This document shows, piece after piece, positions 52,294-61,729 of a stretch of DNA of 64,000 bases. Source of the stretch: CAVRQM01 sp963732775 (GTDB taxonomy: Bacteria; Pseudomonadota; Alphaproteobacteria; Acetobacterales; Acetobacteraceae); contig CAVTAR010000001.1 in the NCBI GenBank assembly GCA_963732775.1, forward strand, positions 2,294,001 through 2,358,000, written 5' to 3'. Below the pieces are notes generated by a model. The model saw only the letters and a list, made by a program, of their open reading frames with translations. It was not told where the DNA came from and did not search any database. Position numbers and translations under genes: made by a program. Position 1 is the first letter of the stretch; each line of letters opens with the position of its first letter.

Positions 52294-53639
52294 CAGCCGG
52301 CGTCGGCGGCGATGTGGCGGTAGTGCGTCCACTGCTCCTCGATGCCGAACCAGATCGGCCAGTCGGCGGCCATGGCCGGCAGCTCGGCGGCATCGGCGAG
52401 GGCCGCCATCGGCAGCGGGCGGACCGGGATGCGGTACGTGGCGAGCGGCACCGAGGCGAGCGCCGCGCCGGCGTCCAACGCCAGCAGCATCGCCACCTGC
52501 TCGCGACAACGGCGGCCCTGGCAGGCGCCCATGCCCGCCCGCGTGAGCCGCTTCACGTGGTCCGGATGGCTGCCCCGAACATCGAGCGGCGCCTGGCCGG
52601 CGGCCGAGGCGCCGAGATAGCGCGGCGGGTGGACGCCCGTCAGCTCGGCGCGCGAGACCTCCTCGCACAGGCACACCGCCACGTCGGAGCCGCCCTGGGC
52701 GAGCAGCGCGCGCATGACATCCATCCGGTCGTCGGCCGCGACGCCGGCCGCGTCGCCCACGACGCGCACGAACGCCAACGAGGTGCGTCCCGCGTCGTCC
52801 AGCACCGGCACCCAGCCGCCGCGCGCCACGTCGTGGGTCAGCGCGCAGCCGAGCACGGCCGGCAGCTCCACTTGCGGCACCAGCCCGACCGCCAGCACGA
52901 CGGTGTCGCACGCGACCACGCGCTCGCCGCCATCCGCGCCGACCACGGTCAGCGCCGCCACGCCGTCCGCCCCGCCGCTTGCGCGCAGCGACAGCCAGCC
53001 GTCGGCCAGGGCCAGCGTTGCCGCGACGTCGAGCCCGCGCGCCCCTGCGAGGTCGGCCGTGGCGGCGGCGAGCGCGCCGCTGCCCAGCACCACGATCCGC
53101 TGTCCCGCAAATGCGTCATAGCGGAGCAGCAGGCTCGCGAAGCCCTGCGCGCCCATCACGCCCGGCAGGTCCGCGCCCTCGAAGCCGAGTGATAGGTCCC
53201 GCGCCCCGGCAGCGACCACCAGCTGCTCGAAGCCCACGAGCCAGGACCGCGTCTCGTCGGCCAGCCCCAGCAGCCGGCCCGGCAGCGCCCGAGTGGACGG
53301 ACCAGGCGCCCACGCCCCCCAGGCGCACACGCCGAGTTGCACGTCCACGCCGGCATCGAACGCCTCGGCAAGCAGCGGCTCGGCGGCCAGCACCTGCTCG
53401 ATCATCCGCTCCGGGAACTGCACCGCCGGCGTGGCGCGGCCGCCGAAGCGCAGCGGCACGTCGAGCCCGATCAGGCCGGGCGGCAGCGGGTTCTCGTCAA
53501 CCAGCAGGACCTTCGCCCCGGCCCGGGCAGCCACGATCGCCTCGGCGCAACCGCTGGCGCCCGCACCCACCACGGCGACGTCGAAGCGCTCGGCCGGCGG
53601 GGCGAACTTGCCGGTGATCGAGGTGGGGTCATGGCTCAT
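52293..53639 (-). CDS. FAD/NAD(P)-binding oxidoreductase with C-terminal [2Fe-2S] domain (HcnB/OoxA-like)
   Basis: 448 residues. N-terminal VAVVGAGASGCAEAIVAARAGAKVLLVDE, second nucleotide site IVVLGSGALAAATADLAGARG, then a Bfd-like cluster region CLCEEVSRAEL and GMGACQGRRCREQV, giving a Cys-x-Cys and Cys-x4-Cys arrangement. This is the alpha subunit of two- or three-component amine/opine dehydrogenases. No separate small ferredoxin subunit gene is adjacent. Intact ATG start at 53639. Confidence 0.88.
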   Translation of the reverse strand: MSHDPTSITGKFAPPAERFDVAVVGAGASGCAEAIVAARAGAKVLLVDENPLPPGLIGLDVPLRFGGRATPAVQFPERMIEQVLAAEPLLAEAFDAGVDVQLGVCAWGAWAPGPSTRALPGRLLGLADETRSWLVGFEQLVVAAGARDLSLGFEGADLPGVMGAQGFASLLLRYDAFAGQRIVVLGSGALAAATADLAGARGLDVAATLALADGWLSLRASGGADGVAALTVVGADGGERVVACDTVVLAVGLVPQVELPAVLGCALTHDVARGGWVPVLDDAGRTSLAFVRVVGDAAGVAADDRMDVMRALLAQGGSDVAVCLCEEVSRAELTGVHPPRYLGASAAGQAPLDVRGSHPDHVKRLTRAGMGACQGRRCREQVAMLLALDAGAALASVPLATYRIPVRPLPMAALADAAELPAMAADWPIWFGIEEQWTHYRHIAADAG

Positions 53640-53714
53640 GGCCCCAGTTAGCAGCCGGCGGCTCGATGCAATAGCCGGTAAAGCGCGAAGTCGCGGGCCA
53701 GCAGGGCTGCGCCG

Positions 53715-54806
53715 TCACGCCGCGACGGTATCGGCCTTCACCGCGCCGCGCTGGCCGAGCGGCCTGTTGGCGAGCGTGGTGTCGCGCGCGGTCTGGTGTT
53801 CCATCTCGGCGTTCAGCTCGCCGCCCACCAGCACGATGGTGGTGGAGATCCAGATCCAGGTCATGAAGCCGATGGCCGCCCCCAGCGAGCCATAGGTCTT
53901 GTCGTAGCTGCCGAAATTGGAGACGTAGAACGAGAACAGGGCGGAGGCGATCACCCACACCACGGCCGCGAAAAGGCTGCCGCCGCTGACCCAGCGCCAC
54001 CGCGCATGGGTCCGGCTGGGGCCGTAGCGATAGACCGAAGCCAGGAACGCCGCGACCACCAGCAGCAGCACCGGCCAGCGCGCGAGCTTCAGCAGCAGGT
54101 CCGTCGTGCCGCCCAGGCCGACCGCCCCCAGCACCGCCGGCAGCACAATCGTCGCCGCGATGGCGACGATGACGAAGGCGATCGCGCCCACCGTGAAGGC
54201 GAGCGAGAGCAGCGTGCGGTGCACGTAGCCGCGCTTCTCATGTTCCTCGTAGACCACGTTGAGCGCGTCGAACAACGCCTTGATGCCGGCGTTGGCGCTC
54301 CAGAGCGACGTCAGCAGGCCGAGGATCAGCCCGAACCCGAGGGCGCCGTTGCCCTTCGAGGCGAGCGCATGGAGCTGGTCGCTGATGATCTGCATGCCGC
54401 CGCCCGGCACCACGCCGCCGATCGTATTCAGGTTCTGCTGGATGGTACTGGGGTCGGCAAACAGGCCGTAGAGCGACACCATGGCCGCCAGCGCCGGGAA
54501 CAGCGCCAGCAGGGCGTAGAAGGTGACGCCCGCAGCCTCGGCCAGCACCCTGTCGTCGTTGACCTTGGCGTAGACCCGCTTGGCGATCTGCCACCAACCC
54601 CGCGCCGGGATCTGGGTGGGCGAGCTGGCCTCGCGGCCGCGCCCCGGCTGGCGGATCAGGTCACGCGGCCTGGCGGGCGGGTCTCGCGGGGACTGGCCGG
54701 CCGGCACCGGCTCCCCGGCCGGCACCGGTTGTGCCACCGCCGAGGCCAGGCCGAGCCCGGCCAGCGCGCCCAGCACCAACAACTCGACGTCGCGCCTGAT
54801 CGCCAT
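53715..54806 (-). CDS. YihY/virulence factor BrkB family membrane protein
   Basis: 363 residues. A long N-terminal Pro-rich extension after a short hydrophobic start (LLVLGALAGLGLASAV) precedes the YihY core: KRVYAKVNDDRVLAEAAGVTFYALLALFPALAAMVSLYGL, LTSLWSANAGIKALFDALNVVYEE, and LGAAIGFMTWIWISTTIVLVGGELNAEMEHQT. Six membrane helices. ATG 54806 follows GGGGAA. Function of the family is unsettled; formerly called ribonuclease BN. Confidence 0.9.
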   Translation of the reverse strand: MAIRRDVELLVLGALAGLGLASAVAQPVPAGEPVPAGQSPRDPPARPRDLIRQPGRGREASSPTQIPARGWWQIAKRVYAKVNDDRVLAEAAGVTFYALLALFPALAAMVSLYGLFADPSTIQQNLNTIGGVVPGGGMQIISDQLHALASKGNGALGFGLILGLLTSLWSANAGIKALFDALNVVYEEHEKRGYVHRTLLSLAFTVGAIAFVIVAIAATIVLPAVLGAVGLGGTTDLLLKLARWPVLLLVVAAFLASVYRYGPSRTHARWRWVSGGSLFAAVVWVIASALFSFYVSNFGSYDKTYGSLGAAIGFMTWIWISTTIVLVGGELNAEMEHQTARDTTLANRPLGQRGAVKADTVAA

Positions 54807-54975
54807 GCCTGGTTCCCCGCCTGCCCCGATGCCGCGTGCACCTCGCAACGGCTGTGCCAGGCTTGCGTTGCGCGGGAAGCAGACATACGAAGCCGCTGGC
54901 CAAGTCGCGCCGGACTGTTCACACTTGCGTCATGCCCATTCGACCCCGTGCTGCCCGGCCCGAGACTGCCGCCCT

Positions 54976-56037
54976 GTGACCGCCGACGTTGTGCTCGACG
55001 CCGTCACCGTCCGGTTCGGCCAGTTCACCGCCGTCCAGGGCATCGATCTCCGCATCGCCCCCGGCGAATTCTTCAGCTTCCTCGGCCCCTCGGGCTGCGG
55101 CAAGACGACCATCCTGCGGACCATCTCGGGCTTCGTCGACCCCTCGGAGGGGCAGGTGCGGATCGGCGGGGCGGACATGCGCGGCATCGGCGCCAACCGG
55201 CGGCCCACGGCGCTGATCTTCCAGAGCCTGGCGCTGTTCCCGATGATGACGGTGGCCGAGAACGTCGGCTACGGATTGCGGGTGCGCGGCGTCGGGCGGG
55301 ACAGGCGGCGGGCGGCGGTGGCGCAACTGCTCGACCTCGTCGCGCTCGGCGACCAGGGCGAGAAGCGGGTGGACGCGCTCTCCGGCGGCCAGCGCCAGCG
55401 GGTGGCCATCGCACGCGCGCTCGCCGTGCAGCCGCAGGTGCTCTTGCTGGACGAGCCGCTGTCGGCGCTCGACCTGAAGCTGCGCCAGCATATGCGCCGC
55501 GAGCTGCGCGCCATCCAGCAGCGTGTCGGCCTCACCTTCATCTACATCACCCACGACCAGGGCGAGGCGCTGACCATGTCGGACCGCATCGCGGTGATGA
55601 ACCGCGGCCGGATCGAACAGGTGGGCGAGGCGCGCGAGGTCTACGAGCACCCGACGACCGCCTTCGTGGCGGGCTTCGTCGGCGAGACCAACGCCCTGCC
55701 CGGCCGCGTCGTGCGGGTGGCCGACGGGCACGCCGTGCTCACGACCCCGCTCGGCGCGCTGCGCGGGCGCAATCCGCGCGGGCTCGCCGTGGGCGCCGGG
55801 GCGGCGCTGTTCGTGCGGCCCGAGCGGCTCGACGCGGAGGGGCGCGGTGACAACCGCTGCGCGGCGGAGGTTGCCTCGGTCGCCTACGAGGGCAGCCTGA
55901 CGCACCTCGCCCTGCGCGGCGCGGGCGGCGTGGCGCTTACGGCCACCGTCACGCGGTCGGCGGCGCCTGCGATCGGCACGGCGCTCACGCTCGGCTTCGC
56001 GGCCGAGGACGCGGTGGTGCTGCCCGCCGATGCTTAG
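54976..56037 (+). CDS. Polyamine/spermidine-type ABC transporter ATPase
   Basis: 353 residues. Walker A FLGPSGCGKTT, Q-loop FQSLALFP, signature LSGGQRQRVAIARAL, Walker B VLLLDEPLSALD, H-loop YITHDQ, plus a C-terminal TOBE domain (VRPERLDAEG), as in PotA/MalK importers. GTG start at 54976. The last 8 bases overlap the permease gene. No substrate-binding-protein gene lies in the operon. Confidence 0.92.
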   Translation: MTADVVLDAVTVRFGQFTAVQGIDLRIAPGEFFSFLGPSGCGKTTILRTISGFVDPSEGQVRIGGADMRGIGANRRPTALIFQSLALFPMMTVAENVGYGLRVRGVGRDRRRAAVAQLLDLVALGDQGEKRVDALSGGQRQRVAIARALAVQPQVLLLDEPLSALDLKLRQHMRRELRAIQQRVGLTFIYITHDQGEALTMSDRIAVMNRGRIEQVGEAREVYEHPTTAFVAGFVGETNALPGRVVRVADGHAVLTTPLGALRGRNPRGLAVGAGAALFVRPERLDAEGRGDNRCAAEVASVAYEGSLTHLALRGAGGVALTATVTRSAAPAIGTALTLGFAAEDAVVLPADA

Positions 56038-57040
56038 CTCGAAGGGCCACTGGCTGGTGCTGGCGCTGCCGCTGGTGGTGGCGCTCGGCTTCTGGATCGC
56101 CGCGCGTCTCGAGGGGCGGGCCGCCGGCACGCCGTCGTTTGTGCGGCGCAACGGCGTGGCGGTCGCGGCCTACCTGGTGCTCGCGGTCGGCATCTGGACC
56201 GTGCTGCTGATCGTGCTGCCACAGCTGAGCATGGTGGAGCTGTCGTTCCGTCCGAAACTGCCGCCCTCGGCGGTGGGCGGTCCGCGCGATGTCTATACGC
56301 TGGAGAACTACCGGTACTTCCTGTTCGGCAGCACCACCGACACGAGCCACTGGAACGTGCTGCACCTGCGCGCCTTCGCCACCACGATCGTGGCCAGCAT
56401 GGTGGTGACGTTCGCCGACCTGCTGCTGTGCTACCCGCTCGCCTATTTCATGGCGCAGTCGAGCGGGCCGGCGCGGCTTCGGCTGCTGCTGCTGCTACTG
56501 ATCGTGCCGTACTGGCTGAACGAGGTGCTGCGCGCGTTCGCCTTCCGCGTGCTGCTGACCAGCGGCGGGCTGGTCAACCAGGTGCTGCTCGGCGCTCATC
56601 TCGTGGCCGCGCCGGTTGACTTCATCGGCCTCGACATCGCGATGTATTCGGGGCTGACCTACGCCTACCTGCTGCTGATGATGTTCCCGCTCTACAACGC
56701 CATCGAGAGCCTGGAACACAGCCAGATCGAGGCGGCGCGCGACCTCGGAGCCCCCTGGTGGCGCATCCACGCCAACGTCGTGGTGCCGTTCGCCAAGCCC
56801 GGCATCGCCTCGGGCTGCACGCTGGTGTTCATGCTGACCGCGGGCGCGCTGGCCTCGCCGCTGATCCTGGGCGGCCCGCGCACGCTGTGGTTCACGCCGA
56901 TCGTCTACGACCGCTTCTATCAGGCGTTCAACTGGCCGCAGGGGGCGGCCTACGCCTTCATGCTGCTGGTGGCATGCGTCGCCTTCGTGCTGCTGATGCT
57001 GCGGCTGTTCCGGCTGTCGCTGGCGCAGGTGGTGCGGTGA
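56030..57040 (+). CDS. ABC transporter permease (PotB-like)
   Basis: 336 residues, about seven helices; a long N-terminal helix pair precedes the conserved core. ATPase-coupling EAA loop seen as EAARDLGAPWWRIHANVVVPFAKPGI. ATG at 56030 overlaps the ATPase stop. Opens an inner-membrane path for polyamine, opine or putrescine-like substrates (inference from family). Confidence 0.92.
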   Translation: MLSSKGHWLVLALPLVVALGFWIAARLEGRAAGTPSFVRRNGVAVAAYLVLAVGIWTVLLIVLPQLSMVELSFRPKLPPSAVGGPRDVYTLENYRYFLFGSTTDTSHWNVLHLRAFATTIVASMVVTFADLLLCYPLAYFMAQSSGPARLRLLLLLLIVPYWLNEVLRAFAFRVLLTSGGLVNQVLLGAHLVAAPVDFIGLDIAMYSGLTYAYLLLMMFPLYNAIESLEHSQIEAARDLGAPWWRIHANVVVPFAKPGIASGCTLVFMLTAGALASPLILGGPRTLWFTPIVYDRFYQAFNWPQGAAYAFMLLVACVAFVLLMLRLFRLSLAQVVR

Positions 57041-57894
57041 TCAACCGGGCGCTGATCGCGCTGTACATGCTCGGCTTCTTCGGCTTCCTGTTTGGCCCGG
57101 TCGCGGTGATGGCGGTGACGGCGTTCAACGTGTCGGCGTACCCGCAGGCGCTGCCGTTCGAGGGCTTCACGTGGCACTGGTTCGGCGTGCTGGCCGCCGA
57201 CCCCGACCTGGTCTACGGCCTGCAGAACAGCCTGGCCATCGGTGCCTGCGTGGTCGCGCTGTCGGTGCCGCTCGGCCTGGCCGGCGCCATGGTGATGCAG
57301 CAGATCTACGCGCGAGCGAGGCCGCTCTACTATCTCGTGGTGGTGGCCCCGGTGCTGACGCCGGGCATCATCATCGGCATTTCCACCGTGGTGTTCTGGC
57401 GCGATGCGTCGGCGCTGATCGGCACCCGCGCGGTCTACCACGGCTTCGTCTTGGCAGTGCTGGGCCAGTCGAGCTTCATCAGCTCCTACTGCATGTTGAT
57501 CTTCCTCGCCCGCCTGCAACGCTTCGACGCCGCACTGGCCGAGGCCGGGCTCGACCTCGGCGCCTCGCCGGGCCAGGTGTTCGCCCACATCCTGCTGCCG
57601 TTCCTGCGCCCGGCCATCGCCTCCGCCGCGGTGATCGCGTTCCTCTCCAGCTTCGAGAACTACAACACCACCACGTTCGCGATCCTGGCCGACAAGACGC
57701 TCGTCACCGTGCTCGCCGGACGGATGCGGCAAGGCATGTCGCCGGCGATCAGCGCGCTGGCCGTGGTGATCGTCACCGTGACCCTGGTGGGCGCGGTGGC
57801 CTACGAGCTGTGGCAGCGCGGCGACGACCGCCGGCGCCAGTCGCGCCTGCGCGATGCGCGAGCGGCGGAGGCCATCGAAGCGGTTGCCGCCTGA
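57037..57894 (+). CDS. ABC transporter permease (PotC-like)
   Basis: 285 residues, six helices. EAA loop EAGLDLGASPGQVFAHILLPFLRPAI. GTG at 57037 overlaps the stop of the first permease (GTGA). Together with the two genes upstream it forms a three-gene importer core lacking its binding protein, which must be encoded elsewhere. Confidence 0.92.
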   Translation: MINRALIALYMLGFFGFLFGPVAVMAVTAFNVSAYPQALPFEGFTWHWFGVLAADPDLVYGLQNSLAIGACVVALSVPLGLAGAMVMQQIYARARPLYYLVVVAPVLTPGIIIGISTVVFWRDASALIGTRAVYHGFVLAVLGQSSFISSYCMLIFLARLQRFDAALAEAGLDLGASPGQVFAHILLPFLRPAIASAAVIAFLSSFENYNTTTFAILADKTLVTVLAGRMRQGMSPAISALAVVIVTVTLVGAVAYELWQRGDDRRRQSRLRDARAAEAIEAVAA

Positions 57895-57901
57895 GCTCGC
57901 C

Positions 57902-59011
57902 ATGGCGCTGCGACCGCTGCGCAATCCCGAGGCGCTGGAGCGATCCTGGCGCGAGCTGGAGGAGCGAGCCGACGCCTCGCCGTTCCAGCGCTGGAGCTGG
58001 GTCGGCTGCCTCGCGGCGGAGCGGTTTAGCGACCCAGTGCTGCTGGAGGCGCGGGCGCGGGGGCGCGTCGTGGCGCTCGCGCTGTGCAACCGGGTGCGCG
58101 GGCGGCTGCTGCTGCACGAGACCGGCTCGCCGCGCTGGGACGGGCTGTTCGTCGAGCACAACGGCCCGCTGATCGAGCGTGGGCGCGAGGCCGAGCTGCT
58201 GCCGCCGCTCCTCGCCGCCCTCGCAAGCACGCCGATCGCGCCCGCACGCCGTGGCGGCGCACGGCGCGTGGTGCTGGGCGGCGTGTCGAACGGCGTGCTG
58301 GACGCCGCCCGTGGGCGCGCCTTCCAATGCGCCGTGCAGCGCTCGCGGCCGGCGCCGTTCATCGATCTCGCGGGGCTGTCGGAGGGATCCTACGCGGCCT
58401 CGCTCGGCCGCTCCACCCGCGCGACGCTGGGCCGCTCGCGGCGGGACTATGCCGCCCGCGGCCCGCTCGCGGTGCGAGGCGCCGCCGACGTCGACGAGGG
58501 CTTGCGGTTCCTGGACGCGCTCGTGGCACTGCATCAGGCGAGCTGGAACGCGCGCGGCGAACCGGGCGCGTTCGCGTCCGCCCACATCGTGCGCTTCCAC
58601 CGCGCCCTGGTCGCGCGCGCGCTGCCGCGTGGCGAGGTGGAGCTGCTCCGCGTCTCGGCCGGCCAAACCGTCATCGGCTGGCTCTACAACCTGCGCAGCG
58701 GCGGATGGGTGTGCAACTATCAGGGCGGGTTCGACTATGCCGGCGCCGGTCCGCACGGGCGGCCCGGCCTCACCTGCCACGAACTGGCGATCGAGGCGTA
58801 TCGCGCCGACGGGGCGCGCGTGTACGATTTCCTGGCGGGCGAGGATCGCTACAAGCGCAGCCTGGCGTCGGCGCAGGCGGTGCTGCACTGGGCGGAGATC
58901 GCGCCGGCCGGCTCGCTCGCCGGGGTGCTGCTGGCGGTGCGCCAGGCGGCGCGCACGCAGTTCCGCCGCGCCCGCGCCGTCAGCGCACAGCCGCCGACGC
59001 CCCCAGAGTAG
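57902..59011 (+). CDS. CelD/BcsL-like GNAT acyltransferase
   Basis: 369-residue FemAB/CelD-type acyltransferase (PF13480). ASPFQRWSWVG near the start, SYAASLGRSTRATLGRSRRDY, LVALHQASWNARGEPGAF, GWLYNLRSGGWVCNYQGGFDY, and DFLAGEDRYKRSLA. Such proteins accompany exopolysaccharide loci. ATG at 57902, 7 bases past the permease. Its 3' end overlaps the convergent xrtA gene by 32 bases. Confidence 0.85.
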   Translation: MALRPLRNPEALERSWRELEERADASPFQRWSWVGCLAAERFSDPVLLEARARGRVVALALCNRVRGRLLLHETGSPRWDGLFVEHNGPLIERGREAELLPPLLAALASTPIAPARRGGARRVVLGGVSNGVLDAARGRAFQCAVQRSRPAPFIDLAGLSEGSYAASLGRSTRATLGRSRRDYAARGPLAVRGAADVDEGLRFLDALVALHQASWNARGEPGAFASAHIVRFHRALVARALPRGEVELLRVSAGQTVIGWLYNLRSGGWVCNYQGGFDYAGAGPHGRPGLTCHELAIEAYRADGARVYDFLAGEDRYKRSLASAQAVLHWAEIAPAGSLAGVLLAVRQAARTQFRRARAVSAQPPTPPE

Positions 59012-60512
59012 GATTGGCTTGCAGCACCCGCAGGATCGCGCCGCGGGCCCGCTCCCGGTCGGCCGGCTCGCCTGCAGCGGTCGCTACGGCGAGCAGCACC
59101 GGCGCGGCCGCCGTTCCGGCCAGGCTGGCCCAGCCCTGGAACACGCGCAGCGGCAGGCCGTCCCGGTCGGTGCGATCGCCCACGCGCAGCAGCGTGGCCG
59201 CGACCGGGCCGCCGTCGGGCGTCTGCGACAGGCGCCAGCGCGGCGCGCCGGGCACGGCTGGCGCGACGACGCCGACTGCCACGTCCTGCGCAGTCGCCTC
59301 GCCGGTGAGGGCCCGCCGATGCGCGAGCAGGCTCGCCGGCGCGGCACGGCGCGGGAACACGTCGGCACTGACCTCGAGCGCGACGCCATCGCACATGAGC
59401 CGCACCGCAGCCCGCGCCGCGCCCGGTGCGACCGCGATCGGGCCCGTGCAGCCGGTCGGCACCAGCACGCTGGCCAGCCATGGCGCAGCGGCATCGGCTG
59501 GCATGGCGGCCGCCTCGGCATGCGCCCGGCGATCGAGCCAAGCCGCCAACGCCGGCGCCGCGGCCGCCAGGGCCACGGCGCTTCCGGCGGCCAGCAGCAC
59601 GAGGCGCGGGGCCGGGGCCGGGGCGCGCGACCGCATCGGGGCCGTCGGCGAAGCGAACACGAGCGTCTCGCGGAACGGCAGGCCGAAGACGATCAGCAGC
59701 GCGATCACCAGCGCAAAGAACAGCCACCCGTACAGCACGTGGTCCACCGAGGCGGCCTCGGGACTGCCGAGCACATGCCCCAACACCACGATGCCGAGCG
59801 CCCGCAGACCGTTGGCGAACACCGGTATCGCCAGCGACACGGCGACGAACGCTGCGCGGCGCCACGGGCTCCGGTACATGGCGCAGGCATAGAGCACCCC
59901 GAACGCGACGGCGGCGACCAGGAAACGCAAACCGGCGCACGCCTCGGCGACGCGAAAGGCGCCGCTCGGGATCTCGATCACCAGCGCGTCGACCACGTGC
60001 GGGATCGCCAGCGCAGCGAGGCCCGCGTCGACAAAGCGCGCCGTGAACGCCTGCAACCACGGGACCAGGAAGCCGCCGAACGGCACCAGGAAGAACAGGT
60101 AGAGCAGCGGCACCCCGAGCGCCCGCCACAGGCGCCGGCCCAGCACCGCTAGCGCCGTCGACTGGAGCATGGCGATCGCGACCAGTTGCCGCGCCTCCAT
60201 GAGGCCGAGCCGCTCGGCCCCCAGCCAGACGAGTCCGAGCGGCAGCAGCGCCAGGGCCGATGCCGGCAGCGGCCGAGGCGATCGGCCGCGCCACGCCGCA
60301 CGCCGCTCCCAGGCGAGCCAGGCCGCGATCGGCAGCACCAGGAAGCAATGCCCGTAGGCGCTCGACCCGCGCCAGACACCCACCGCCGCCGATGCCTCCG
60401 CGCGGAACAGCAGCAGCAGCGCTACCGACGCCATGCCCAGCACGGCCCAGGCGGCGCGGCCCGCGTCCGGCCAGGCCAGCCCGACCGGACGCGGCCACGC
60501 GCGATCGCTCAC
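58980..60512 (-). CDS. xrtA: Exosortase A fused to EpsI domain
   Basis: 510 residues. N-terminal exosortase with about eight helices and the transpeptidase-like triad: Cys192 in EACAGLRFL, Arg237 in FANGLRALG, His258 in VDHVLYGW. From about residue 310 an EpsI-type extracytoplasmic domain follows. Exosortases cleave the PEP-CTERM sorting tail of exported proteins. GTG start at 60512 overlaps the glycosyltransferase stop. Last gene of the locus on this strand. Confidence 0.92.
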   Translation of the reverse strand: MSDRAWPRPVGLAWPDAGRAAWAVLGMASVALLLLFRAEASAAVGVWRGSSAYGHCFLVLPIAAWLAWERRAAWRGRSPRPLPASALALLPLGLVWLGAERLGLMEARQLVAIAMLQSTALAVLGRRLWRALGVPLLYLFFLVPFGGFLVPWLQAFTARFVDAGLAALAIPHVVDALVIEIPSGAFRVAEACAGLRFLVAAVAFGVLYACAMYRSPWRRAAFVAVSLAIPVFANGLRALGIVVLGHVLGSPEAASVDHVLYGWLFFALVIALLIVFGLPFRETLVFASPTAPMRSRAPAPAPRLVLLAAGSAVALAAAAPALAAWLDRRAHAEAAAMPADAAAPWLASVLVPTGCTGPIAVAPGAARAAVRLMCDGVALEVSADVFPRRAAPASLLAHRRALTGEATAQDVAVGVVAPAVPGAPRWRLSQTPDGGPVAATLLRVGDRTDRDGLPLRVFQGWASLAGTAAAPVLLAVATAAGEPADRERARGAILRVLQANPTLGASAAVR

Positions 60513-61729
60513 GTCGCCTCCGCCGGCATCGGCTCCCCCGGCCAGCGGATCGCGGGGTCGACGACGGCGTCGAGCCCCGCCAAAACATGGTCCCAGGCGT
60601 AGCGCCGCTGCATCGCGGTCCGGGCCGCCGCACCTAGCCCCGGGTGCTCGCCCCGCAGCACCTCGCCCACCCGTGCCGCCATCGCCGCGGCACCGTCGGC
60701 CACCAGCAGGTCGCGCCCCGGCCGCGCATCGATCCCCTCGAAGGCGGCGAGCGAGGCCACCACCGGGCGACCGATCGCCATCGCCTCCAGCACCTTGTTC
60801 TGGATGCCGCGCGCGATGCGCAGCGGCGCGACCACCGCGGCGGCATGGGCCAGATAGGGCCGCACATCGGCGACCCGCCCGGTGACGACCACCCCCGGCA
60901 GCGCGGCCAGCCGCCGCACCTCGGCGGCCGGGTTTGCGCCGACGATGGTGAAGCAGGCATCCGGCAGCAGCGGCAGGACGTGAGCCGCGAACCAGGCAAC
61001 GGCATCGATGTTGGGCCGGTAGTCCATCGTCCCCGTGAACACCACATGCCGTCGCCCCGGCGGGAGGGGATCGTCGTAACGGCCGGGTGCGAAACGGTCG
61101 AGGTCGACGCCGTTATCGATCCAGCCCACCCGCTGGGCCAGCTCGGGCGCCAGCGCGACGAAGCGCGCCGCCTCGGCCTCCGAGACGAACAGCGTGCGGT
61201 CGACCTGCGCGGCGACCTGCCGCTCGAACGCCAGCAGCGTGCGCGCCTCGCGCGAACAAAGCAGCCGTCGCGGCCAGGCGCCGCGCGCGGCATAGGCGCG
61301 CCACTTCTCGGAATCCACGTCCACCATGTCGAGCACGCGCCGCCGCAGCCCCGCCGCGCGCAGCACATAGGGGGCCATCGCCGCGCTGTAGGCGAACGCC
61401 GTGGCGGCGCCGGAGGCGACCTTCGAGGCGACCCAGCGGTGCAGGCGCGCGTCGTCGAAGCACCCAACCGACAACGGCGCGCCCGCGCGCGCTCGCCACA
61501 GCCCCCGTGCGCGCTGCAGCCGGCGGCCGACCGGCAGGCACAGCACGTCGGCGCACACCTCGCGCAGAGCGGTGATGTGGGCGAGCGGCGGCGGCTCGTC
61601 GGCAAGGCAGCCGAGGTGGATGCGCCAACGCCGCGCGAGGTGGGCCAGCACATGCCAGGCGCGGATCTTCTCCCCCTTGTCCGGCGGATAGGGGATGCGA
61701 TGGCACAGGAACAGCAGGTCGCCGCTCAT
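60509..61729 (-). CDS. XrtA/PEP-CTERM-associated glycosyltransferase (TIGR03087 type)
   Basis: 406 residues, GT-B fold, GT4-like. N-terminal LFLCHRIPYPPDKGEKIRAW is the family signature; then LDMVDVDSEKWRAY, GVDLDRFAP, VFTGTMDYRPNIDAVAWF and RIARGIQNKVLEAMAIGRPVV. ATG at 61729 overlaps the FemAB-like stop. Builds the exopolysaccharide of the XrtA system. Confidence 0.92.
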   Translation of the reverse strand: MSGDLLFLCHRIPYPPDKGEKIRAWHVLAHLARRWRIHLGCLADEPPPLAHITALREVCADVLCLPVGRRLQRARGLWRARAGAPLSVGCFDDARLHRWVASKVASGAATAFAYSAAMAPYVLRAAGLRRRVLDMVDVDSEKWRAYAARGAWPRRLLCSREARTLLAFERQVAAQVDRTLFVSEAEAARFVALAPELAQRVGWIDNGVDLDRFAPGRYDDPLPPGRRHVVFTGTMDYRPNIDAVAWFAAHVLPLLPDACFTIVGANPAAEVRRLAALPGVVVTGRVADVRPYLAHAAAVVAPLRIARGIQNKVLEAMAIGRPVVASLAAFEGIDARPGRDLLVADGAAAMAARVGEVLRGEHPGLGAAARTAMQRRYAWDHVLAGLDAVVDPAIRWPGEPMPAEAT

